Notes under the pieces: model-generated
The model's database searches: none
What the model was told of the DNA's origin: nothing
What the model saw: the letters and a program-made list of their open reading frames with translations, nothing else
Part shown: positions 28,112 through 36,178 of the stretch, piece by piece
How the letters are laid out: every line of letters starts with the position of its first letter
Numbering within the stretch: position 1 is the first letter of the stretch
DNA from: Candidatus Bathyarchaeota archaeon
GTDB lineage: Archaea > Thermoproteota > Bathyarchaeia > Bathyarchaeales > Bathycorpusculaceae
DNA length: 62,049 bases
Reading direction: 5' to 3'
Assembly: GCA_030607735.1 (NCBI GenBank)
Contig: JAUWJK010000001.1
Location: 1 to 62,049 of the forward strand
Translations under genes and position numbers: made by a program

Positions 28112-28756
28112 CTATTCTTTTTGAAAAGCAGAAAATACTCCGTGACAATCACAAGTTGTACCAACAACAAAATGCTGTTCTTTGACCACACGATTGAAAA
28201 AAGTGACAAGTTCACTAACTTTGAGAGCCCCCATTCCTGGAGCCATTTGATAACTCACTAGGAAAATTCCTTTAGGATAAGCAAATCGCATTAATTTGTC
28301 CATTGTGCAAGGTTTGCTTTTCTTTGTTGAGGGACAAAAAGGAGGGGTCCTACATTTATCTATGCAATCCGCGTCTCGATTATAACTCACAATTAAGTTG
28401 CCTCGTCCAGATTTTAGAATTACGGAAGGGGGTAAATCAGATAGAATTGAATTTATTGCTTCAGGCCATGGTTTAAGTTTAAATTTTAGTTTTGCAAGTT
28501 CTGCCGCCACATGAATAGGAGCAGTCGGAAAAAGATAAACTGGATTAAGTTCTTCCATTAACTCTAAAACACTATGCATATTGCCTTGAAAAAAATATTC
28601 TCCTTTTTCTTCAATTTTAAGTGCAGGTTTAAGATTATATTTAGTTACTGCTAGACACTTTGAGTCTTTATCTACAAGCAAAAATCCTTTCTTCTGAGTA
28701 CGATGATATTCTACTGCTTCACATCCATATTTTCCTCCACCTGCAATAATATTCAT
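28112..28756 (-). CDS. Conserved archaeal-type protein with Rossmann-like start and cysteine cluster
   Basis: Unrecognised family. 214 residues from ATG 28756, chosen because AGGTG lies eight bases upstream. The N-terminus MNIIAGGGKYGCEAVEYHR looks like a dinucleotide-binding loop (GGGxxG) followed by FLLVDKDSKCLAV, an acidic strand end. Around residue 135-155 the sequence CIDKCRTPPFCPSTKKSKPC has four cysteines spaced 3, 5 and 8 residues apart, fitting an iron-sulfur or zinc site, and the C-terminus ends GTTCDCHGVF. An NAD(P)-dependent redox or corrinoid-related enzyme is conceivable given the neighbouring cobZ, but nothing shows it directly. Confidence 0.6.
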   Translation of the reverse strand: MNIIAGGGKYGCEAVEYHRTQKKGFLLVDKDSKCLAVTKYNLKPALKIEEKGEYFFQGNMHSVLELMEELNPVYLFPTAPIHVAAELAKLKFKLKPWPEAINSILSDLPPSVILKSGRGNLIVSYNRDADCIDKCRTPPFCPSTKKSKPCTMDKLMRFAYPKGIFLVSYQMAPGMGALKVSELVTFFNRVVKEQHFVVGTTCDCHGVFSAFQKE

Positions 28757-28943
28757 AAAATCAACACCTAAAGTTAAAGACAAAAAGTGGATACTTAATC
28801 TATTTAATAAATACTTATCCCAAATAGAAAAAATAATCAACAAAACACGAAAGCTTCATTACTTTATTCAAATTTGTAGCTCTTTTGTTACACCATAAAA
28901 CTATAATAGTTTAGTCACTTGGTGATTACACAGTTGGAGTGTA

Positions 28944-30101
28944 ATGCCTCAATCGAACCTTTGTGTTGTTACGCATACTTTCTTGCCACATATGGGAGGA
29001 ATCGAAAAAGTTGTTTATGAACAAGGCAAACGATTGCTTCAAAAAGATTTTAATGTTAAAGTATTAACAAGCAAATTAAATAGAGAAAAAAAATATTCAA
29101 TTGAGGGTATCAATGTTCAGTGTTATGATTCATTTAATATCGGTTTCAGATTAGGAATTCCTTATCCAATTCCACGATTTACGAGTTATAAAACTTTTGC
29201 AGAAATGATTCGATCTAATGATTTGATACATGCACATGGTCACCCTTATCTTTCATCTATTCTAGCTGCAAGATTTGCAAAAAAATATTCTAAACCTCTA
29301 GTAATTACACAGCATAATACGTTTATTCAATATCAAGGACTGTGGAATACTTTTGAAAAATTTAATGATCTTACAATCGGAAAAGAGACACTAAAATTAG
29401 CAGATAGAATAATAGTTGTTAGTGATGCGACAAAAAAATATGTAGTTAGCTTAGGTGCTTCCCCAGAGAAGATCACAGTACTTCATAATGGAGTTGATAT
29501 ACATCAATTTAGACCAATAACTGGTCTAAAAGAGGAAATGCGAAAAAAATTAGATATCAATTTAGATGCAAGTGTAGCGCTGACAGTAAGAAGATTAGTT
29601 TACAAGAATGGAATTGATATACTGCTAAAAAGCGCTGAAACAGCAGTGAAAAGAAACTCGAATCTAGTTTTCTTGATCGCAGGTAAAGGCCCAGATTTGT
29701 TAGAAGTTAAAAAAAGAGTGTCTCAATTAGATCTTGAAAAAAACATAAGATTCACTGGTTACATATCAGATGAAGAATTGCCGCGCTACTATAATGTTGC
29801 CGACTTTTTCGTTTTGCCTTCTAAATCAGGAGAAGGTTTACCTTTGGTATCACTTGAAGCCATGGCAAGTGGACTCCCAGTAATAGCAACCGATGTAGGT
29901 GGAATAAAAGAAATCATGGAAAAAAACAGTGGAAAAATTGTCCCGCCTAACAATCCTGATTTACTAAGTGAAGCAATATTAGACTATTCTCACAAAGATT
30001 TAAACTCAACAAAAAAAGTTTTGAGATCAATAATAGAGAAAAAATATAGTTGGGATAATAATGTGCAAAAACTAACAAAAATATACGAAGAGCTTATTTA
30101 A
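28944..30101 (+). CDS. GT4-family glycosyltransferase
   Basis: 385-residue retaining glycosyltransferase of GT-B fold, using a nucleotide sugar. N-terminal domain starts THTFLPHMGGIEKVVYEQ with the glycine-rich acceptor loop. The C-terminal domain has VLHNGVDIHQFRP and the donor-binding EGLPLVSLEAMASGLPVI with the paired glutamates. No signal or membrane segments, so it acts at the cytoplasmic face. GGAGTG lies just before the ATG. It leads a three-gene group with the GT2 gene and DUF1616 gene, likely glycan or glycolipid synthesis. Acceptor unknown. Confidence 0.88.
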   Translation: MPQSNLCVVTHTFLPHMGGIEKVVYEQGKRLLQKDFNVKVLTSKLNREKKYSIEGINVQCYDSFNIGFRLGIPYPIPRFTSYKTFAEMIRSNDLIHAHGHPYLSSILAARFAKKYSKPLVITQHNTFIQYQGLWNTFEKFNDLTIGKETLKLADRIIVVSDATKKYVVSLGASPEKITVLHNGVDIHQFRPITGLKEEMRKKLDINLDASVALTVRRLVYKNGIDILLKSAETAVKRNSNLVFLIAGKGPDLLEVKKRVSQLDLEKNIRFTGYISDEELPRYYNVADFFVLPSKSGEGLPLVSLEAMASGLPVIATDVGGIKEIMEKNSGKIVPPNNPDLLSEAILDYSHKDLNSTKKVLRSIIEKKYSWDNNVQKLTKIYEELI

Positions 30102-30148
30102 GCAACAGCGGTAACTATATAGACTTTCAAGGCTGTGAGCTATAAATA

Positions 30149-30841
30149 ATGACTTCGAAGGTAGAATTGGTTTCAGTTGTTATTCCAACTCTTAATGAAG
30201 CAGGAAATATTCTTGAAGTAATTAATACAGTCGAGAAAGAATTGAGATATCCTTATGAGATAATTATCGTTGATGGTGGATCAACAGATAATACTAGAAA
30301 AATTGTTAAAAACAAAAAATGCAAACTGATTATCGAGACTAAACGTGGATATGGATTAGCCCTTCGCCTAGGAATGAAAACAGCCAAAGGCAACATAATA
30401 GTAATGGTTGATGGCGATGGAACCTATGAATTAAAACACGTCAATATTGTGATAAATAGAATGATAAAGAAAGATGCAGAGCTTTGTTTAGCAACTAGAA
30501 TGTATGATCCAAATAAAGCTATGGGAATGATGAATTTTGTTGGAAATAAAGTTATAACTTTTTGTTTTAACATGCTCTATAAACAAAACCTTAGTGATTC
30601 CCAATCAGGCTATAGAGCAATTTCTAGGATAGCATTTAATAAAATAAAATTTAAAGAAGATGACATGGCTTTTGCAACTGAAATGTTAGTAAAATTCTCT
30701 CAAAAGAAATTCAAGATAGTAGAAATACCTACTATTTATAAAGAAAGAAAATATGGGAAACCAAAATTGAGAAGGTTCAAGTCAGGGATAGAAATATTTA
30801 CCACGATGTTAAAAGGATTTACCGAGAAACATTATGAGTAA
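30149..30841 (+). CDS. GT2 glycosyltransferase, dolichyl-phosphate mannose/glucose synthase type
   Basis: 230 residues with the GT-A fold: VVIPTLNEAGNI (10-21), IIVDGGSTDNT with the first acidic motif, MVDGDGTYE with the DxD metal motif and SDSQSGYRAIS in the acceptor part. It lacks C-terminal membrane helices, so it is the soluble DPM1-like form that charges polyprenyl phosphate with a hexose. Its last 8 bases overlap the DUF1616 gene. A paralogue with the same SDSQSGYR segment is encoded at 40.8-41.5 kb. Confidence 0.88.
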   Translation: MTSKVELVSVVIPTLNEAGNILEVINTVEKELRYPYEIIIVDGGSTDNTRKIVKNKKCKLIIETKRGYGLALRLGMKTAKGNIIVMVDGDGTYELKHVNIVINRMIKKDAELCLATRMYDPNKAMGMMNFVGNKVITFCFNMLYKQNLSDSQSGYRAISRIAFNKIKFKEDDMAFATEMLVKFSQKKFKIVEIPTIYKERKYGKPKLRRFKSGIEIFTTMLKGFTEKHYE

Positions 30842-31349
30842 ATCTAAGTGGATTTTTGATTTTGATGGCAATAAAGGAACAATTGTTCCTGTGGTTCTTG
30901 CAATAATTTTTATTTGCAGTCTCTTGATCGGATATTATTTGTTATCAAATGCTCCACCAGAAGGTTTTTCATCAATATATATTTTAGATGCACAAAAAAA
31001 GACAGAGTCGTATCCTGATTTCTTAATTATTAATGAAAATAACACTTTCAATGTAAATGTTGGAGTAGAAAATCATATGGGTAAAAAACAATCTTATGAA
31101 ATCCAACAAAAAATAACAAAAGATCCGATTTTAATATTCCCTATTAAAGAAAATCCAGAAAAAACCTACACTAGAACCTTAGAATCTCAAGAAACATGGG
31201 AAATATCGGTAACCACTACAATAGATAATCCAGGTAACTATTCATTAGTTTTTGAACTATACTTAAAGGACGATATAGAACTCATCGATGAGAATACAAA
31301 ACCCGTTAATTACGTTCTTTTGAACATAGAAGTGGATGTTAGGAGCTAA
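30834..31349 (+). CDS. DUF1616-domain membrane-anchored protein
   Basis: 171 residues with one membrane helix (about 17-38, VPVVLAIIFICSLLIGYYLL) and an extracellular domain of beta strands. The segment GFSSIYILDAQKKTESYP and the following ENNTFNVNVGVENHMGK match, as I recall it, the DUF1616 pattern found next to archaeal glycosylation genes. NxT/S sequons (ENNT, PGNYS) in the outer domain could themselves be glycosylated. It overlaps the GT2 gene by 8 bases, so the two are co-translated, and converges with a 4-base overlap on the radical SAM gene after it. Confidence 0.75.
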   Translation: MSKSKWIFDFDGNKGTIVPVVLAIIFICSLLIGYYLLSNAPPEGFSSIYILDAQKKTESYPDFLIINENNTFNVNVGVENHMGKKQSYEIQQKITKDPILIFPIKENPEKTYTRTLESQETWEISVTTTIDNPGNYSLVFELYLKDDIELIDENTKPVNYVLLNIEVDVRS

Positions 31350-32821
31350 GATTTATTAACAGTTTTCTTTTTTGAAACATAATCTTTCTCAGTTTCAATT
31401 CGATGAATATTATTGTATGCACAAAATGGGATTAGTTTTAGATCTGGAGTGGCATAATGTACCACACATCTTTCAACTCGATTCACATCAAAAGTATAGC
31501 GATCCATAAATGCCATACTTCCCAGCAAAAAAATTCTCCGGCGTAAGTGCCCTAACGATTCATAAGAGGGAGCGATATGCATCTTCAAAATTGCTTTCAT
31601 CAAAGTAAAAAAACCAATTTCTTTAGTAACTAAAGGCCAATTTAATGAAAGCACAGAAGCAAAAAATAACGACGAAAGAATAGATAGCCTTCCTTTGGAT
31701 TCAACTTTGGTTGCCACTTTCTGAATATTCTGGAAGAATTTTTTAAAGTTTACAAAATGATTTATTGGGATAATTTTCCCATTTTTTGAAACATAAATCC
31801 AATTCACTAGACCACACTGAGGACTACAGGAAAATAGTGGCCAAGGTTTTTTCATGAATTGTCTCATAATTTTTATTGGAGAAACCATTATTGACAATGG
31901 GAAGAAGTCTGTGGCTTTGATTTCGTGGTTGGTTTGGGATTCAACTTCTTCTGCAAAATGCCAATCTCTCCATGATTCTCTTAGAGGATTGCCAGTTGCA
32001 CGACCAGTGAAAGCAATTGGTTGGAAAATTATTCCGCGTATAATATCCGAGTTCTGGGCAGCAAATTTGATTATAGCTCCAATTTCATCATCATTAAATC
32101 CGCGCATTAAGGTGTTAACCAGAATTATTTCTATATCATATTTGCGACAGTTCTTAATCGCTTCATATTTTGTTTGCAGTAGTTTTTGTCCTCTCACCTC
32201 TTCGTAGAATGCATCAGTAAAACTATCAAATTGAAGATATACTATATTCAATCCTTTTTCTTTGAGGTTACGAGCCAAATCTGGTGATTTAGCGAGTTTA
32301 GTTCCGTTGGTTGCCAAGATTGTCATGAACTTAAGTTTGTGTGCGATACCTATGATTTCTGGCATGTCATCTCGCTCTAGAGGTTCTCCTCCAGAAAAAA
32401 GCAGAGCTGGAGGTTTGGGATTGCGAGAATTTAGAAATTTTAAGATTTTTTCTATTTCATTTTTTGAAGGTTCATAACCCACTTCATGTTCTGGAAAGGT
32501 TGAAAAACAAACAGAACATGTCAGGTCACATCGTTTGGTAACATCGATAACACCGATTACTGTCTCTGAAACGTGGTCATCGCAAGAAGTGCAATCATGT
32601 GGACATTTTTCAGAACCTTTAGGAATAGTCGGATCTTGTATTTTTTTGAAAAAATCAAATTGTTCAGAGAAATTAAAAATTTCTGGACTTTGCCAATGAG
32701 TAGCAGAAAAAGATCCATGAGTCTTACAAGTCTTGGTAATTATTATTTTTCCATTCTCATTTTTTAACTCAGCCGGTATTTTTTTGAGACATATTGGACA
32801 TATACTAACTGTCTTAGTCAT
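31346..32821 (-). CDS. Radical SAM enzyme resembling tetraether lipid synthase (Tes)
   Basis: 491 residues. A rubredoxin-like N-terminus (C8xxC11 and C32), a second cluster CPHDCTSC (73-80) and the radical SAM CxxxCxxC at 98-105 (CDLTCSVC) precede SGGEPLERDD, and the C-terminus has CSPQC and CVVHYATPDLKLIPFC. This arrangement matches my recollection of archaeal Tes (the MJ0619 group), which joins two archaeol tails through a C-C bond to make tetraether lipid. The stop codon of the geranylgeranyl transferase overlaps the start (4 bases), linking it to lipid synthesis. Other members of this radical SAM group are uncharacterised, so lipid tail coupling is likely but not certain. Confidence 0.7.
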   Translation of the reverse strand: MTKTVSICPICLKKIPAELKNENGKIIITKTCKTHGSFSATHWQSPEIFNFSEQFDFFKKIQDPTIPKGSEKCPHDCTSCDDHVSETVIGVIDVTKRCDLTCSVCFSTFPEHEVGYEPSKNEIEKILKFLNSRNPKPPALLFSGGEPLERDDMPEIIGIAHKLKFMTILATNGTKLAKSPDLARNLKEKGLNIVYLQFDSFTDAFYEEVRGQKLLQTKYEAIKNCRKYDIEIILVNTLMRGFNDDEIGAIIKFAAQNSDIIRGIIFQPIAFTGRATGNPLRESWRDWHFAEEVESQTNHEIKATDFFPLSIMVSPIKIMRQFMKKPWPLFSCSPQCGLVNWIYVSKNGKIIPINHFVNFKKFFQNIQKVATKVESKGRLSILSSLFFASVLSLNWPLVTKEIGFFTLMKAILKMHIAPSYESLGHLRRRIFLLGSMAFMDRYTFDVNRVERCVVHYATPDLKLIPFCAYNNIHRIETEKDYVSKKKTVNKS

Positions 32822-33648
32822 AGGAGTGCCTCAAGTATTAGTGACAGCAACAATAGAGTCATGGACATTGTAACCATTCGTTCATATTTTTTCACGTTCT
32901 CAACGGTTGAAGAAGAAGTTAAGAGTCGAACTGAAGCATAGAAAAGCAGTAAGCTCCAAAAAGAAATCAGAACCAGATAGGGCACTCCAAAAGGTATTAT
33001 GAAAAAAGGCAAAGGTGCAAATATCGCAGTTAATAATAATAAAATGGATGCGATTCTCACTGAATTTTTAATCCCAATTTCCTTAGGGAGCGTTGGATAA
33101 CCAACTTTTAAATCACCCTCCAAACTCAGTACATCACGTAAAATATTTCCGCTAATTGTTCCAAAACCTATAGGGTAAAGGCTTATTGAAACAAGACTTA
33201 TTGTCTGGAAAATAGTGGCTTCACCATAAATAAATGCGGTACCAACAAGCAAACCAACAAGGATATTAGCAGCAAACCCAGATTTACGTTTCACAAAAGC
33301 TGAATAAACAATAAGCAATATAGAATCAACAAGCAATATTACAAAACTAAGCCAGTTGATTAAAAAAGCTAAACTTAATCCCATTATAAATAATAGTCCT
33401 GAAATAACTATTACACTTTTTAGCGTAAATAATCCAGAAGGTATAGGTCTGTTAGGTTTGATCACAGCATCACTCTCTCTATCAAAATAATCATTAATAG
33501 CGAACCCTGCTGAAGTTATGAATGCCATTGAAAAGAAAATCAGTAAAACAGTCTGAATATTAATTGAATCCTGGGATAATGCAAAAGCAGTAATAAGAGA
33601 AAGCCCTCCTGTCATAAGCCAGTACGGGAGTCTCAGAAGAGAAAACAA
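32818..33648 (-). CDS. ubiA: UbiA-family geranylgeranyl transferase, probable DGGGP synthase
   Basis: 276-residue membrane prenyltransferase with eight or nine helices. The first aspartate motif is INDYFDRESDAVIKPNRP (about 51-68) and the second is RDVLSLEGDLKVGYPTLP (about 164-181). These occur in (S)-2,3-di-O-geranylgeranylglyceryl phosphate synthase, the second ether-bond step of archaeal lipid synthesis, but also in other UbiA enzymes, such as those making quinones. Its partnership with a Tes-like gene favours the lipid role. The start is TTG 33648 with AAAGGA directly before it; the frame upstream runs into the stop of the epimerase 17 bases away. Confidence 0.82.
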   Translation of the reverse strand: MFSLLRLPYWLMTGGLSLITAFALSQDSINIQTVLLIFFSMAFITSAGFAINDYFDRESDAVIKPNRPIPSGLFTLKSVIVISGLLFIMGLSLAFLINWLSFVILLVDSILLIVYSAFVKRKSGFAANILVGLLVGTAFIYGEATIFQTISLVSISLYPIGFGTISGNILRDVLSLEGDLKVGYPTLPKEIGIKNSVRIASILLLLTAIFAPLPFFIIPFGVPYLVLISFWSLLLFYASVRLLTSSSTVENVKKYERMVTMSMTLLLLSLILEALL

Positions 33649-33665
33649 TCCTTTGGTTGGAAATT

Positions 33666-34601
33666 TTATTTACCTAACCTCCGTTCAGAGATCATTTCTT
33701 TTAGAGTATCCTCTAAAGTAATTTTAGGAGTCCAATTCAGTTCTTTCTTTGCTTTGTTTATATTAAACCAAATTGTTTTCACATCACCGTGCCAAGAAGT
33801 GTTAGTGGTTGAAATAGCCGTTTTTCTAGATAAATTCAACAATTTTATAATAAGTTTAGCTAAGTCGATAATCTGGATTGTCTCTCCATAACCAAGATTG
33901 TAAGTTTTACCGATAGCAGTTCTACCCTTAGTAGATAGAATTAAAGCTTCAACTATATCAGAAACGTGAACAAAATCTCTTGATTGTAAACCTGTCCCAA
34001 TTATTTCAAGTTGTTCAGGATTTCTCATGAGTTTATCAAAGAAATCATTAATCACACCATGACACCTAGAACCGTAGACATTCGCAAAACGCATAATAGT
34101 AATATCTAATCCATATTGCTTAGAATACATATCACAATACTCCTCACCCACAACTTTGGAAAGACCATAACAAGAAAAGGGATTAAAACCATAATCTTCA
34201 GAAGTAGGCAATTTTGCAGGATTTCCATAAACTGCAGCAGTTGACGCAAAAACCAAGCGAGCATCATCTTTTCTAGCTTTTTCTAGAACGTTAAGTGTAC
34301 CTCTAGCATTTGTTTCAAAGTCAATTATTGGATTTTCCATCGAATATGGAACTACAACTTGGGCCGCTAGATGGAAGATCAAATCAGTTTTTTCTTGAGA
34401 CCGAAGTTTTTTAAGATCCAATATATCGCCTTTAACAAAGTGTACATTGGGAAGATGTTTTACGTTTTCAACTTTGCCAGATGACAGATTATCATATACT
34501 GTTAATTTTCTTGATGAAGATGAAAGTTTAGCACACAAATGAGACCCTATAAAACCTGCTCCACCAGTCACGAATATTTTCTTTCCATCCAAGTGAGTCA
34601 T
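33666..34601 (-). CDS. NAD-dependent sugar nucleotide epimerase/dehydratase (GalE-like)
   Basis: Extended short-chain dehydrogenase of 311 residues. NAD loop GGAGFIGSH near the N-terminus, FHLAAQ, the catalytic Ser/Thr before Tyr in CYGLSKVVGEE (YxxxK) and RFANVYGSR are visible. It probably interconverts UDP-glucose and UDP-galactose or acts on a related NDP-sugar. ATG 34601 is taken as start because the product then begins MTHLDGKKIFVTG; a longer version from 34628 adds nine residues with no support. It leads an epimerase-UbiA-Tes unit, so it may supply sugar for lipid head groups or for the flanking glycosyltransferases. Confidence 0.88.
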   Translation of the reverse strand: MTHLDGKKIFVTGGAGFIGSHLCAKLSSSSRKLTVYDNLSSGKVENVKHLPNVHFVKGDILDLKKLRSQEKTDLIFHLAAQVVVPYSMENPIIDFETNARGTLNVLEKARKDDARLVFASTAAVYGNPAKLPTSEDYGFNPFSCYGLSKVVGEEYCDMYSKQYGLDITIMRFANVYGSRCHGVINDFFDKLMRNPEQLEIIGTGLQSRDFVHVSDIVEALILSTKGRTAIGKTYNLGYGETIQIIDLAKLIIKLLNLSRKTAISTTNTSWHGDVKTIWFNINKAKKELNWTPKITLEDTLKEMISERRLGK

Positions 34602-34615
34602 AAAATTCACAACAA

Positions 34616-34647
34616 AGCCTATATTCATATTTGGTTCAGTGTAGGCT
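34616..34647. promoter_or_regulatory. Inverted repeat between epimerase and second cobS
   Basis: AGCCTA at 34616-34621 is repeated inverted as TAGGCT at 34642-34647 within the only 48 bases that separate two divergent genes. The short spacer must contain control elements for both, so this pair may be an operator; arms of six bases can also occur by chance. Confidence 0.25.
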
Positions 34648-34649
34648 AT

Positions 34650-35453
34650 ATGTCCAAGTCGAAAACTATAAAAACTTTTAGGGATTTACTGGCTTTCCTC
34701 ACCATTATTCCTGTTGGCACAACAGATGATTTTGTGATAACTTCGGCTGAGGCCATTTTTCTTTTTCCATTAATTGGAGGATTTATAGGTTTATTGGGAG
34801 GACTATATTATCAAATTTGCAGCTTCGTTGTGACAAATATTCTGGATTTAATTAACTCAACTATTTCAATTCCAGTAAATTTCTTAGGTCAATTTTTCCC
34901 AGCAGTTATGACTTTAGCATTTCTTCTCGTACTAACAGGACTTCAACATTTTGATGGATTAGTAGATTTAGGAAATGCAATAGGAGTAAAAAATTTAAAA
35001 GAGAGAAAAATAATGGCGCATGCCTGGGTTGTAACCTATAAAGGGGGATTTTTAGCAATTTTTGTTGAATTATTAGCAGTCCTAGGAATTTTCCTATTGA
35101 ACCCTTCACATGTTTTTGGAGCTATAATCGCTTCAGAAATCGCAGCAAAACTAGCGATGGTCACCATTTCGTGGCTAGGCAAACCTACTCATTCTGGATT
35201 AGGTTCAATATTCCTTGAAACAGCAAAAAGCAAACGCAATATTATTGCTTATTTCTTATCCATTTTGATGATTTACCCATTTTTGGGTTTAATTGGAGTT
35301 TGGGTAGTTTTTATCACTATTCTTTTAGGTGTTTTTATGGAAAGGGTAGCTAAATTTGTTTTTGATGGTGTATCTGGGGATATGATAGGTGCAACAAACG
35401 AAACAGTCAGGGCAGTGATTCTAGTGTTTATAGCAAGTGCGTTGATTTTATGA
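34650..35453 (+). CDS. Second CobS-family membrane transferase, altered metal motif
   Basis: 267 residues homologous to cobalamin synthase: FLFPLIGGFIGLLGGLYYQ, LTGLQHFDGLVDLGNAIG and GDMIGATNETVR line up with CobS at 21.5-22.2 kb. However, the metal-binding block reads QHFDGLVDLGNAIG where the first copy has HHTDGLLDFGDGIM, and the IMHDQLTGAGG segment has become AHAWVVTYKGG, so two conserved acidic residues are gone. It may use another substrate or be weakly active. ATG 34650 is preferred; an in-frame ATG at 34539 would overlap the divergent epimerase. It overlaps the second cobY by 4 bases. Confidence 0.8.
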   Translation: MSKSKTIKTFRDLLAFLTIIPVGTTDDFVITSAEAIFLFPLIGGFIGLLGGLYYQICSFVVTNILDLINSTISIPVNFLGQFFPAVMTLAFLLVLTGLQHFDGLVDLGNAIGVKNLKERKIMAHAWVVTYKGGFLAIFVELLAVLGIFLLNPSHVFGAIIASEIAAKLAMVTISWLGKPTHSGLGSIFLETAKSKRNIIAYFLSILMIYPFLGLIGVWVVFITILLGVFMERVAKFVFDGVSGDMIGATNETVRAVILVFIASALIL

Positions 35454-36070
35454 AAGTTCCTGTTTTAATCTTGGCGGGTGGCAAAGGAAGTAGAATTTGT
35501 TCAAATATTGAAAAACCGCTTTTATTATTTTTAGGTAAACCACTTATCGATAGAGTGGTAGAAGCTGCTAAATCTGCCCGAAATGTTTCCCAAATATACG
35601 TTGTGACAAGTAAAAATACGCCGCAAACAGAAAAAAGATGTTTAAAAAATGGTTGGAGAGTTCTGAAAACTAATGGAGAAGGTTATCACAACGACTTAAA
35701 ACAAGCTATTATAGAAGGTAAATTAAATTCTCCTGTTTTGACTATACCTGCAGATTTACCAGCCTTAACTGGCGAATTCATTGATAAAATAATTACCCTT
35801 TTTGAGGAAAGAGGAAAAAATGCTTTAGCTGTTTTTGTTCCACTTGAAAAGCGCAAAAAATTGGAATTATCTGTTTCATCTAAAGATGAATTTGAAGGAG
35901 TAATGTATGCAGTTTCTGGTGTGAACATTATTAATGGCAAAAAAATTTTGGCTGAAGGGAAAATCGATACTGCCGCCTTAGTAACTGACGAAATTGAAGT
36001 CCTTTTCAATATAAACACCCAAAAAGATTTGAATATAGCTGAAAAAAACCTTAAAAATCATTTTAGTTAG
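35450..36070 (+). CDS. Second CobY-family nucleotidyltransferase
   Basis: 206 residues with the nucleotidyltransferase start VLILAGGKGSRI (5-16), EKPLLLFLGKPLI and the metal-site segment IPADLPALTG (about 99-108). It is clearly a paralogue of CobY at 20.9-21.5 kb; both end in FNINTQKDL/LNINTQNDL followed by IAxK. The pairing and gene order (cobS-like then cobY-like, overlapping 4 bases) repeat that of the first copy. It may activate a phosphorylated corrinoid or another phospho-alcohol as an NDP derivative for the neighbouring CobS-like enzyme. Catalytic residues look intact. Confidence 0.8.
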   Translation: MKVPVLILAGGKGSRICSNIEKPLLLFLGKPLIDRVVEAAKSARNVSQIYVVTSKNTPQTEKRCLKNGWRVLKTNGEGYHNDLKQAIIEGKLNSPVLTIPADLPALTGEFIDKIITLFEERGKNALAVFVPLEKRKKLELSVSSKDEFEGVMYAVSGVNIINGKKILAEGKIDTAALVTDEIEVLFNINTQKDLNIAEKNLKNHFS

Positions 36071-36178
36071 AGATTATTAGCAGTATTTAATTAAAGTAAC
36101 AAATTGTGTTAAAAGGAGAAATCTTTAACACTGTCATAAATTAACTTTAATTCTGAATCAGTTTATTAAAGGTAAGAA

